Position numbers and translations under genes: made by a program
Assembly (NCBI GenBank): GCA_038204505.1
Contig: JBBRCV010000174.1
Coordinates: 1-11,588, forward strand
Source of the DNA: Timaviella sp038204505
Lineage (GTDB): Bacteria > Cyanobacteriota > Cyanobacteriia > Elainellales > Elainellaceae
Length of the DNA stretch: 11,588 nucleotides
Direction of reading: 5' to 3'
Part shown: positions 1 through 6,501 of the stretch, piece after piece
Layout: the number at the start of each line of letters is the position of its first letter
How positions within the stretch are numbered: the first letter of the stretch is position 1
Notes under the pieces: generated by a model
What the model saw: only the letters and a program-made list of their open reading frames with translations
What the model was told of the DNA's origin: nothing
Database searches by the model: none

Positions 1-1
1 C

Positions 2-373
2 TGGCTTGAATGGACAGACACAGATCCGTCTGGAACTAATCAAGCACTTCAGGACAAGAACAAGAACAATCTATTTTTAATCAAACCGTTAGTTCGATTG
101 ATAAAATACTGGAATGCAGTCAAGGGATATCCGTTCTCATCATTCTCGATCGAGCAACACATCATTAATCAATCCTTTTGGGGTTGCGTAACCCTGAAAG
201 ATTACTTCTACGAGTTCTGGGCGCAATTCAGTTACAGCTATGACAGCCCACAATACGTCAAGACTATCGTTGATAACGCTAAGAAAGTAGCAACTCAAGC
301 CAAATTATATGAGACTAACTATTTGCCGCTTCATGCGGAAACCGAAGTTAAAAAAATTGTGCCCCCATTATGA
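2..373 (+). CDS. CD-NTase-like nucleotidyltransferase, C-terminal part (5' end outside window)
   Basis: An open frame without a stop runs from the window edge to TGA at 371-373, giving 123 visible residues. The segment KPLVRLIKYWNAVKGYPFSS followed by FSIEQHII resembles the helical C-terminal (OAS1-like) half of SMODS/CD-NTase enzymes. These make cyclic di- or trinucleotide second messengers in CBASS anti-phage defence. The catalytic GS...DxD core would lie upstream of the window, so the reaction cannot be checked here. A TTG at 98 could be mistaken for a start, but the frame is open and family-like well before it, so the gene is cut by the window edge. Its stop overlaps the start of the next gene (ATGA, 370-373), implying one operon with translational coupling. 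The four-helix membrane protein that follows supports the CBASS reading. The class call rests on recalled family similarity, not on a search. Confidence 0.7.
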   Translation, partial: WLEWTDTDPSGTNQALQDKNKNNLFLIKPLVRLIKYWNAVKGYPFSSFSIEQHIINQSFWGCVTLKDYFYEFWAQFSYSYDSPQYVKTIVDNAKKVATQAKLYETNYLPLHAETEVKKIVPPL

Positions 374-1176
374 CCAACATCAACAGCACGAGGATTGATG
401 AAATATCTCAGTATTATGCTCCTATTAACCAGATCGGGGATATTAACACACTATTTTTTTGGGGTAATGCGCTTCTATCTTTAGTCATGCCATATTCAAC
501 ATCCGTATTTGGAAAGTCGTGTTCGGACGTTCTCCAGGCATTCTTCCTTGTCTTAGTGTTAACGTATTTTATCCTTTCTCAGGTATCGAGCTTATATCTC
601 ATACCCAGAGCAGAACGAATGAGACGAAGACAGATGCTTTCAGACTCATTTGGGGCAGCACTTTCTCTTGATAGAACAGCCCTTTACTATAACAACTCTT
701 ATGCTCCATCAGTAGAACGTCTTGGGGCAAATACTATGGAAAATGCACTTTTTAGCAAGGAAATTACAGCGAGAATGCTGGAAAGAAAACGAATCGTTAT
801 CTCAGGATATCTCTTCATTTGGTTATTCGCCTTTTCTCTTCGACATGATAATCTCGAAGTACTGACGTGGATAACACAGTTAGTCTTCTCCAGCGAAATA
901 CTTACTGAATGGATAAAACTTGAGATTCTGCGATCTCGTTTTGAGCAGACATTTGATGACCTTCATTCTCATTTTCTTCATAAATTAGGTCATAGAACCC
1001 CCTGCGCTATTGCAAATATACTTGATGCTTTTGTTTCTTATGAATCAGCGAAGTCTACTGCTGGAATACTTCTCTCAACAACAGATTTTCAGAACTTGAA
1101 CCCTGCTTTAAGTAAGAAGTGGCAACAGATTTGTCAAGAACTTGATATGCATGATATTCCAGAGTCCCTTAGCTGA
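370..1176 (+). CDS. S-4TM-like membrane effector of a CBASS operon
   Basis: The 268-residue product has four hydrophobic segments at about residues 25-45, 54-78, 142-158 and 162-181. A charged loop containing RAERMRRRQMLSDSFG (about 80-95) separates the two helix pairs, and a soluble tail follows, including RFEQTFDDLHSHFLH (about 190-204) and LDAFVSYESAKSTAGILLS (about 218-236). This layout and these segments match what I remember of the SMODS-associated 4TM effector family. Such proteins are thought to sense the cyclic nucleotide made by the partner enzyme and to disrupt the inner membrane of infected cells. The start ATG overlaps the stop of the nucleotidyltransferase by 4 nt, the expected enzyme-effector order. 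No further CBASS accessory gene (Cap2/Cap3 or HORMA/TRIP13) follows, which suggests a short type I-like system. The function is inferred from family and neighbour. Confidence 0.72.
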   Translation: MTNINSTRIDEISQYYAPINQIGDINTLFFWGNALLSLVMPYSTSVFGKSCSDVLQAFFLVLVLTYFILSQVSSLYLIPRAERMRRRQMLSDSFGAALSLDRTALYYNNSYAPSVERLGANTMENALFSKEITARMLERKRIVISGYLFIWLFAFSLRHDNLEVLTWITQLVFSSEILTEWIKLEILRSRFEQTFDDLHSHFLHKLGHRTPCAIANILDAFVSYESAKSTAGILLSTTDFQNLNPALSKKWQQICQELDMHDIPESLS

Positions 1177-1250
1177 GTACATGAGAATGTGCAGATGAAG
1201 CTCCCTCCTCCTCTGCTTAAGCTAAATAATCTGCTTAAGTAATTATTGAG

Positions 1251-1327
1251 GCGATCGCCCCTCCATTCCCACTTCAGTTAACTCATCGTTTCAAACAGCT
1301 TCTTTAAGATGAGTGAGGGGCGATCGC
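1251..1327 (+). repeat. HIP1-ended imperfect palindrome, copy 1
   Basis: This 77-bp element begins and ends with GCGATCGC. The outer arms are an exact 13-bp inverted repeat (1251-1263 with 1315-1327). An inner exact 7-bp pair (ACTCATC 1281-1287 with GATGAGT 1308-1314) is contiguous with the right outer arm, while 17 unpaired bases (1264-1280) bulge on the left. The loop is 1288-1307. Two more copies lie at 2174-2251 and 3143-3219 in the same orientation. It sits between the CBASS-like effector gene and the PIN-nuclease module. It may be a dispersed cyanobacterial repeat or a transcribed hairpin. A looser similarity among the copies extends upstream (here about 1204-1250). Confidence 0.9.
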
Positions 1328-1345
1328 AAGCTGGTTTGGGCGTTC

Positions 1346-1361
1346 AACATGTTAGTAAAAT
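1346..1361 (+). promoter_or_regulatory. Possible promoter/operator of the PIN module
   Basis: The 8-bp palindrome AACATGTT (1346-1353) lies just before TAAAAT (1356-1361), a fair -10 hexamer about 45 nt ahead of the likely antitoxin start. No convincing -35 box is visible at 16-18 nt. Autorepressed VapB-type operons often have a palindrome over the -10 region, which is the only reason to list it. Confidence 0.25.
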
Positions 1362-1404
1362 GGGGTCAACCTCTATTCCCTGAATGTCAATGATGGATAG
1401 AACA

Positions 1405-1668
1405 ATGGTAGAACGACAAAGGCTAATTGAAGCAGTCAGCACTTTGCCTAACGAGGCTCTGGTTGAGCTTGCTGGTTTTCTAAACTATCTTCACTACAAG
1501 TCAGCTCAACAAAGGGAGCCTGACCATCAGGCATCTAGTTTTCTACTTGCAGTTGCAGGTTTGGGTAATTCTAATCAACGCGATATCTCAGAGCGGGATG
1601 AGGAAATTCTACGCAATGAAATTGATCCTATTTATGGCTGGAATCTCAAGCCAAGTGATCCTACGTGA
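1405..1668 (+). CDS. VapB-like antitoxin candidate
   Basis: This small protein has an N-terminal segment, MVERQRLIEAVSTLPNEALV, followed by ELAGFLNYLHYKS. It resembles short cyanobacterial proteins encoded directly ahead of PIN nucleases, in which an amphipathic helical pair is followed by a flexible acidic tail that covers the toxin. I chose the ATG at 1405 because the family-like sequence begins there and GGA lies 7 nt upstream; an earlier ATG at 1384 would add seven residues but has no ribosome binding site. Its stop overlaps the next gene's GTG start (GTGA, 1665-1668), so the two are co-translated. No recognisable DNA-binding fold (AbrB, MazE or ribbon-helix-helix) is visible, so the antitoxin role rests on the partner and layout. 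Confidence 0.68.
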   Translation: MVERQRLIEAVSTLPNEALVELAGFLNYLHYKSAQQREPDHQASSFLLAVAGLGNSNQRDISERDEEILRNEIDPIYGWNLKPSDPT

Positions 1669-2078
1669 CAGCCATACTGGACACCAGCTTTCTCTTTGCG
1701 TTGACTGATGAGAGCGATCGCAATCATGAGCGCGTATTAGCTGTTGCCCAAAACGTAAACGAATCACTGATATTACCCACAGTTGTCTTGCCTGAGATTT
1801 GTTATTTAACGGCATCAAGATTAGGGCATCAAGCAATGTGCCGCTTCGTATCTAGCCTTACAACCAGCGCTGTGCAACTTGAATCCATTTCAGCAGAAGA
1901 TTTAGCGCGAATACACAAGATTTTGGAGCAATATGCCGATAGTCAACTGGATTTCACGGATGCGGCGATCGTTGCAGTAGCTGAAAGACTCCTCGTTAAT
2001 CGCATTTATACGCTCGATCGTAGGGACTTTACAATAATTCGACCCAAACACTGTGATTATTTTGAACTGCTGCCATGA
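1665..2078 (+). CDS. PIN-domain ribonuclease, VapC-like toxin
   Basis: The 137-residue product has the PIN acidic residues in order: Asp6 in ILDTSFLFAL, Glu44 in LPEICYL, Asp96/Asp99 in LDFTDAAIVAVAE, and Asp118/Asp121 in TLDRRDF. These residues hold Mg2+ or Mn2+ for cleavage of RNA, usually tRNA or rRNA in VapC toxins. The length is normal for a free-standing PIN toxin. It starts with GTG within the 4-nt overlap with the upstream small gene and has no ribosome binding site of its own, which fits translational coupling. All catalytic positions are present, so the nuclease looks intact. The RNA target cannot be told from sequence. Confidence 0.88.
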   Translation: MTAILDTSFLFALTDESDRNHERVLAVAQNVNESLILPTVVLPEICYLTASRLGHQAMCRFVSSLTTSAVQLESISAEDLARIHKILEQYADSQLDFTDAAIVAVAERLLVNRIYTLDRRDFTIIRPKHCDYFELLP

Positions 2079-2173
2079 TCTATGATCCGATTGGAATGCT
2101 AAAAATGATCTGCTTAAACTATTCGGTAGGGCGATTCTTTTACCTTTCGGGAAGCAAACTACAGGCACACTTT

Positions 2174-2251
2174 GCGATCGCCCCTCCAATTCCCAACTCA
2201 GTTAACTCATCGTCCTAGGCAAGTTCTTTAAGATGGGTGAAGAGCGATCGC
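2174..2251 (+). repeat. HIP1-ended imperfect palindrome, copy 2
   Basis: This 78-bp second copy of the element at 1251-1327 again begins and ends with GCGATCGC. Its right arm (2232-2251) carries two substitutions compared with copy 1, which weaken the stem (GATGGGTGAAGAGCGATCGC). It lies between the PIN module and the aspartic-protease module. A degenerate upstream extension containing TGATCTGCTTAAACTATTCG (2107-2126) has counterparts ahead of the other copies. Confidence 0.88.
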
Positions 2252-2356
2252 ATTTCAGAGACTTATTTCTGTGAGATCGTGAAGGCGATCGCTAAGTTCC
2301 CTAGAGGAATTGCCCAGCCTACAATGGAAGGGTAAAGTTGAAACGAGGTTAAACCT

Positions 2357-2647
2357 ATGACAGTTCAACCCCTCCGCTACAGCAAAGAAGAATTTGCCCA
2401 GCGCGGCAACGAAATCTACGAAACCCAAGTGCGCGACGCTTTGCAGATGCCGCAAGGGTCGCCAGTTGAAGAAGGCAACCACGGCAAAATTGTGGCGATC
2501 GACATTGACACAGGAGCCTTTGAGCTTGCAGATAACACGATTACAGCTTCTGATCAATTGCTTGAACGTTACCCCGATGCCCAAATCTGGCGCGTTCGGA
2601 TTGGGCATAAAGCCGTTCACCGTTTTGGGGTAGGTCGTCTGTTGTAA
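2357..2647 (+). CDS. Unrecognised 96-aa partner of clan AA protease
   Basis: This gene is in the ordinary range for a cyanobacterial small protein, with GAGG about 9 nt ahead of the ATG. I do not recognise a named domain. The central segment GKIVAIDIDTGAFELA (about 43-58) and the C-terminal YPDAQIWRVRIGHKAVHRFG (about 72-91) look like a compact beta-rich fold and read as conserved. The stop is only 2 nt from the ATG of the aspartic-protease gene, so the two form an operon. The size, order and spacing are like a toxin-antitoxin or substrate-protease pair, with this protein as the likely partner or regulator. That role is inference from layout. Confidence 0.7.
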   Translation: MTVQPLRYSKEEFAQRGNEIYETQVRDALQMPQGSPVEEGNHGKIVAIDIDTGAFELADNTITASDQLLERYPDAQIWRVRIGHKAVHRFGVGRLL

Positions 2648-2649
2648 AT

Positions 2650-3030
2650 ATGATGCAAGGACGTGTTGATCAAAACTGCGAAGCGACTATTCGATTGGTC
2701 GTGGGCAATCTAAATTCACAGAGGCAAGTGATTGATGCTGTAATTGACACTGGGTTCACAGGCTTTTTGACGCTGCCTCTGACCATTATCACCAGCCTCG
2801 ACCTACGGTTATATGGTCGTGAAGAAGGAACATTAGGGGATGGCAGCACTTGTATCTTTGATGTGTACAGCGGTTTGATAATCTGGGACGGAGAATTCCG
2901 ACGAATTGATGTCAATGCATCCGAGACATCACCCTTGTTGGGGATGAGCTTGCTCTATGGCTATCAGATGAGGCTTGATGCGATCGAGGGTGGCATGGTT
3001 ACGATCCAGTCATTGAGCAGTTTAAGCTAA
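2650..3030 (+). CDS. Retropepsin-like clan AA aspartic protease
   Basis: The 126-residue product has the half-site signature of retropepsin-like aspartic proteases: AVIDTGFTGFLTLP with Asp33-Thr34-Gly35, then LGDGS (62-66), and the hydrophobic-hydrophobic-Gly motif LLGMSLL (96-102) near the C-terminus. Such single-domain proteins work as homodimers, each subunit giving one catalytic Asp. The pattern fits the AF_0612-type clan AA group found in archaea and cyanobacteria, whose cellular substrates are mostly unknown. There is no signal peptide or membrane segment, so it should be cytoplasmic. Two ATG codons stand in tandem at 2650 and 2653, either of which could be used. It follows the 96-residue gene by 2 nt, making that protein a candidate substrate, inhibitor or antitoxin. 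Confidence 0.8.
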   Translation: MMQGRVDQNCEATIRLVVGNLNSQRQVIDAVIDTGFTGFLTLPLTIITSLDLRLYGREEGTLGDGSTCIFDVYSGLIIWDGEFRRIDVNASETSPLLGMSLLYGYQMRLDAIEGGMVTIQSLSSLS

Positions 3031-3142
3031 TCGGAAGGAATAGGCTTTCTCGTTGCCTAGCTAGGTTTCCTGCCTCCGCCTCTGCTAAAACTAAATGGTC
3101 TTCTAAGCTATTCGTGGGGCTATGCCAGTTCAGAGGTGCTGA

Positions 3143-3219
3143 GCGATCGCCCCTCCATTCCCACTTCAGTTAACTCATCGTTTTAGACAGGTTCTTCAAG
3201 ATGAGTGAAGGGCGATCGC
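3143..3219 (+). repeat. HIP1-ended imperfect palindrome, copy 3
   Basis: This 77-bp third copy is nearly identical to copy 1 in the left half and has GCGATCGC at both ends. The right arm (3200-3219) has one change against perfect pairing. It lies just after the aspartic-protease gene and close to the 3' end of the convergent small minus-strand gene, so it could act as a bidirectional barrier. Upstream (about 3073-3115) the looser shared sequence with CTCTGCTAAAACTAAAT is again seen. Confidence 0.9.
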
Positions 3220-3250
3220 ACTAAAGCATTTAGTACTGTTACAACCAGAT

Positions 3251-3493
3251 TTATTCAATCGGGTCAAGGGGAATTGCTACTTTTTCCTCGATCGCCACCG
3301 ACTCCACCGGAATCGCAGTAGATTCCAATATCGGTATTGATGCTGCTGGCAGTTGAGCAGGTTTAGGAATCTCTAACGTGTCCCACTTTTGTTTCAGGTG
3401 CAACGCTAACTCAATGCCGAAGAAAGCAGTGCTGGCGACCAAAATGGAGTCGCAGGAGAAGGTTAGAGCGTTTTGCAGAAAAATGTAATGCAT
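3251..3493 (-). CDS. Hypothetical small single-helix membrane protein
   Basis: This would be an 80-residue protein with one hydrophobic segment near the N-terminus (about 12-31, CDSILVASTAFFGIELALHL). A short basic stretch follows, then a Pro/Ala/Glu-rich tail with repeated AIP or SIP triplets. I do not recognise a family. It begins 28 nt after the stop of the large TPR gene on the same strand and may be the last gene of that transcript. No Shine-Dalgarno sequence is visible ahead of the ATG (the bases there are CCCCCTAGAGTT), which lowers confidence. The tail composition and lack of rare features make it plausible as a real gene, but it could be a chance frame. Confidence 0.48.
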   Translation of the reverse strand: MHYIFLQNALTFSCDSILVASTAFFGIELALHLKQKWDTLEIPKPAQLPAASIPILESTAIPVESVAIEEKVAIPLDPIE

Positions 3494-3521
3494 AACTCTA
3501 GGGGGTAATGAATGTTACTTA

Positions 3522-6320
3522 TTATCGACCTTCCATGAGTTCAATGAACCAATCGTCGCCCACGAGTTCATCAAAATTAGGATCGACCTTGGCTTCTTTA
3601 CGATACTTAGGATTCAGGTCGATCGCCCGCTGTAAGCTTTCTAACGCTAAATCAGCTTCGCGGGTGGCGTAGCAGGAAGCTTTGTTGTAGTAGGCGCTGG
3701 CGTAGTCGGGTTTGATTTTAATAGCGCGGTTGAAACTGGCGATCGCTTCTTCGTTGCGCTTCAACTGCATTTGCACATAGCCTTTAGTGTCCCAGGCTTT
3801 ATGGGAGTCGGGCTTGAGTTGAGTGACTTTTTCGAGGGAGGCGATCGCTTCAGGGTAGCGCTCTAGCTCGACGAGGGAGAGGGCGCGGTTGAGCCATGCA
3901 ACGGCATCTTCTGGCTGGAATTGGGTGGCGCGATCGAATGCCACGAAGGCTTCTTCAGGACGTTGCAGGCTGCCTAGAACAACGCCTCGGTTGACCCAAG
4001 CTTCGGGATAGTCAGCATGAATTTCTAAGGCTTTGTCGAAGGATTCAAGAGCAGCTTCGGGGTTCTTGATACGGCTGAAACTGATGCCTCGGTTGAGCCA
4101 TGCCTTAGCATCTTGGGGCTGAAGTTCCACAGCTTTATCGAGAGCCGCGATCGCCCCGTCGTATTGCTTCAATTCTCGTAGCAAAATCCCCTGGTGATAC
4201 CAGGCGGCGGCGTTATCGGGCTGGAGCTTAAGGGCTTGTTCGTAGGCAGCAATGGCTTCGGCGGGACGTTTGAGGGCTTCGAGCGCTGTGCCTCGATTCA
4301 TCCATAGCGTCGGGTCGTTCGGCTCAAGAGCGGCGGCTTTATCGTAGAGGGCGATCGCCGCTGCGGGGTCACTAGCGCTGAGGTCATTGGCTTGCTGAAT
4401 ATAGTCAGTGGCGGTGTAAAACAGTTCGGGCTGGCTGGCTTGGAGAATTGCCAGTTGCTCGGTGAGCCGCTGGAGAGTTTGCTGCACGTCTGCGGCAAAG
4501 GAATCAGCGAGGAACTGAGGCGAAACTTCGCTGAGCTTTTGCAGGATGCTGTCTTTCTGCGTCTGGGCATCGCTTTGAAGGGCGTTAAATTGCGCCGTAA
4601 TTTCAGCTTCCAGCCGGGTCAAGTTTTGCAGACTCAATGCTTTTTGTTCTTCGGCGCTAGATTGGAAGTCGGCAAGTTGGTCAGCAAAGCGAGCTTCGAC
4701 CTTTTCCAGGTTTTGCCGAATTTTTTCTCGCTGAGTTTGTACGTCAGCCCTCAGGGAAGTCAGTTGGGCGACCAATTCGCCTTCGGAGCGATCGAGGTTA
4801 TTCAGAATGAGGTCTTTACGTTCTTGGCTGCCCGTTTGAATTTGAGTCAGTTGACCGCTGAACTCGGTTTCAAATCGCTCGATCATTTGCCGCAGATCTT
4901 CTTTCTTCGCCTGCACGTCTACTTGCAGGTCGGAGCGGCGGGCGGTGAACTCGGTTTCGAGGCGATCTAGAATTTGGCGCAGGTCTTCTTTTTTCGCTTG
5001 AGCTGCGGTTTGAAGTTCGGTCTGTTGTTGAATGAACTCGGCTTCGAGGCGATCGAGATTGTCCTGAATTGCCTCTCTCTGTCTCTGGGTGTCGGCTTGT
5101 AGATCGTTGAGGCGATCGCCAAACCCTGCCTCCATCCGTTCAACGGCTTGTCGCACGGCTTCTCGTTGCGCTCTAGTATCAGATTGAAGTTCAGATTTTT
5201 GCTGATTGAAATCGGCTCTCAACTCTCCTAAACCTTGGCGGATTGTATCACCTTGAGTTTCAGTGTCCGCGCGCAGGTCAGCTTGTTGCTTGGCAACTTC
5301 TGTTTTAAGTTGCTCCAGGCTGCGGCGAATAGAATCGCGCTGGGTTTGCGTCTCTGCTTGAATTTGAGCTAGCTCTGTAGTCAGATCCTCCCGCACGTTT
5401 TCGAGCTGACTGAAGACCTGATCTTTCCGCCCGATCGCGCTCTTCTGCAAGCTTGCGACCTGAGTTGCAAACTCCGCCTCCAGGGTTTTCATCAAGTTTA
5501 GGATCACGGTCTGCTGTTGCCGGACTTGCTCCTCTGCATCTTGCCGCAATTCTTCTAAGTATGGCGATAGATCGGTCACTAAACTACCCAATTGGCTCAC
5601 GGTCAGTTCTTTGCGCTGTTGCGCTTCGCCATGTAGATCTACTAACTGGTGAGCGAATGCTGATGCCGACTCGTCTAACGCCAATAAACTTTGGTCTTGT
5701 CGAGACTGCACGACTCGCTGAATATCGGATACTTGGGTCGAAAAGCTCGTTTCTAGTGCGCCTAACCTGTCTTGTGTCGCTTTCAACTGCTGCTGTAATA
5801 GTTCTGCGCTTTGCTGCTTACGTTGAGAAAATTCTACGACTAATTCTTCTAGCTTCTCCTGCTTATCGACCAGGTTCTTCTGAAAACCGTCAGCTTCATC
5901 CCCTAAATCAGCGGCGTACTCTTCGTACTCCTGGAGCATTTTTTTGATTTCTAGCTTAGAGCTGACGATCTGGCTTTCTAAATCTCCCAGTTCGGCTAAG
6001 TGGGCTTGCACAATTTCAGTGACTTCTCGAATTACCGATCGCCGTAAAAGATATAAGGCAGCGATCGCCCCTGCTATCATTAGCGCAAAAACGCCCAGCA
6101 TCACATTAAATACAGTCGCCGTTCGATCCAGCCGATCTAGCTTCTCCTGCTCTTGCACCGACAAAGCGGATACCGTGGTCGCCGAGCCATCACCCGTAAC
6201 TGCCAAAGCTCGCGCTCCGCCCCCGTTTACTCCACCCGACATTCCGCCCAGCAACAGTAACGAAAGAACTATGCCGCTCTGGGTTGCCCCTTTGAGGATC
6301 TTTGGATTGTTCCGCTTCAT
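3522..6320 (-). CDS. Membrane-anchored coiled-coil TPR protein
   Basis: A 932-residue product from the ATG at 6320, chosen because AGAGGAAGG lies just upstream and a signal peptide begins there; the frame is open a further 37 codons upstream (to 6431) but those lack secretory character. Layout: signal peptide (about 1-40, ending ARALA), a transmembrane helix (about 71-92, NVMLGVFALMIAGAIAALYL), a long coiled coil (about 105-630) and eight 34-residue TPRs (about 637-907) with the usual W-x-N-R-G and A-x-x-x-x-P spacing. Within the coiled coil, residues 280-598 are 11 tandem 29-residue units of the form LEAEF...Q..LQ...Q.....I...L.. with no insertions. TPRs bind protein partners, and the stalk would hold them away from the membrane. 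Which side of the membrane the stalk occupies is uncertain, because both a signal peptide and a second helix are predicted by eye. The gene has no recognised catalytic domain. It is probably a scaffold or tethering protein, and the specific partner is unknown. Confidence 0.9.
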   Translation of the reverse strand: MKRNNPKILKGATQSGIVLSLLLLGGMSGGVNGGGARALAVTGDGSATTVSALSVQEQEKLDRLDRTATVFNVMLGVFALMIAGAIAALYLLRRSVIREVTEIVQAHLAELGDLESQIVSSKLEIKKMLQEYEEYAADLGDEADGFQKNLVDKQEKLEELVVEFSQRKQQSAELLQQQLKATQDRLGALETSFSTQVSDIQRVVQSRQDQSLLALDESASAFAHQLVDLHGEAQQRKELTVSQLGSLVTDLSPYLEELRQDAEEQVRQQQTVILNLMKTLEAEFATQVASLQKSAIGRKDQVFSQLENVREDLTTELAQIQAETQTQRDSIRRSLEQLKTEVAKQQADLRADTETQGDTIRQGLGELRADFNQQKSELQSDTRAQREAVRQAVERMEAGFGDRLNDLQADTQRQREAIQDNLDRLEAEFIQQQTELQTAAQAKKEDLRQILDRLETEFTARRSDLQVDVQAKKEDLRQMIERFETEFSGQLTQIQTGSQERKDLILNNLDRSEGELVAQLTSLRADVQTQREKIRQNLEKVEARFADQLADFQSSAEEQKALSLQNLTRLEAEITAQFNALQSDAQTQKDSILQKLSEVSPQFLADSFAADVQQTLQRLTEQLAILQASQPELFYTATDYIQQANDLSASDPAAAIALYDKAAALEPNDPTLWMNRGTALEALKRPAEAIAAYEQALKLQPDNAAAWYHQGILLRELKQYDGAIAALDKAVELQPQDAKAWLNRGISFSRIKNPEAALESFDKALEIHADYPEAWVNRGVVLGSLQRPEEAFVAFDRATQFQPEDAVAWLNRALSLVELERYPEAIASLEKVTQLKPDSHKAWDTKGYVQMQLKRNEEAIASFNRAIKIKPDYASAYYNKASCYATREADLALESLQRAIDLNPKYRKEAKVDPNFDELVGDDWFIELMEGR
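4527..5483 (-). repeat. Eleven 87-bp coding units (29-residue coiled-coil repeats)
   Basis: The coding repeat encodes residues 280-598 of the TPR protein. Each unit is exactly 29 residues and starts at positions like LEAEF, LKTEV, LRADF, MEAGF, LETEF, FETEF or VEARF. DNA identity between units is moderate, so they are old or diversified rather than freshly expanded. Twenty-nine residues equal 7+11+11, a mixed heptad/hendecad period expected to give a long, nearly straight coiled coil. Three looser units can be seen upstream (about residues 186-279) with 3-4 residue insertions. Confidence 0.85.
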
Positions 6321-6324
6321 GCAG

Positions 6325-6333
6325 CCTTCCTCT
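6325..6333 (-). promoter_or_regulatory. Ribosome binding site fixing the TPR-gene start
   Basis: On the minus strand AGAGGAAGG stands 4 nt ahead of the ATG at 6318-6320 (7 nt counted from the GGA core). It is the best ribosome binding site in the window and decides between the short (932-residue) and long (969-residue) readings of the TPR gene. Confidence 0.8.
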
Positions 6334-6375
6334 GTGTCTGGTTTTGTCGTAGTGGCGAGATGCGACCCCTTGCAA

Positions 6376-6411
6376 GGTATCTCGAAGCGATCGCTTGCGG
6401 GTATCTCGAAG
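6376..6411. repeat. Short direct repeat ahead of the TPR gene
   Basis: GGTATCTCGAAG occurs at 6376-6387 and again at 6400-6411, 24 bp apart, with TTGC just ahead of each and a HIP1 octamer between. It lies 56-91 bp upstream of the TPR-gene start, where a regulator could bind two turns apart. It may also be a chance or slippage repeat. Confidence 0.45.
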
Positions 6412-6501
6412 GGCACGCTTAATCTTCTCAAGGGTACTCAAAATTTTGCTTGATGTTTGATGACAGGAGCGGATCTCTTGGAATATTTTAGGATTTAGAA
6501 G

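Noticed and set aside
98..373. A 91-residue gene starting at TTG 98
   Set aside because: The frame is open to the window edge and family-like sequence (NLFLIKPLV) precedes the TTG, so it is an internal codon of a longer gene.
2320..2325. Promoter TACAAT ahead of the 96-residue gene
   Set aside because: The -10 looks fair, but the sequence 17 nt upstream (TTCCCT) is a weak -35, so I did not list it as a feature.
1251..3219. Integron attC sites
   Set aside because: The bulged palindromes between small genes recall attC, but I cannot find the paired RYYYAAC and GTTRRRY core sites in proper positions, and no integrase gene is present.
4527..5483. CRISPR or minisatellite array
   Set aside because: The 87-bp period is an in-frame protein repeat with diverged DNA, without identical repeats or spacers.
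6321..6431. A 37-residue N-terminal extension of the TPR protein
   Set aside because: The strong ribosome binding site and signal peptide both point to the ATG at 6320; the extension contains the short direct repeat and reads as non-coding.
4392..6453. Long plus-strand frames opposite the TPR gene (4392-4970, 5453-5947, 5944-6453)
   Set aside because: They are antisense shadows of the coiled-coil coding region, whose regular composition keeps the other strand open. They have no recognisable domains.
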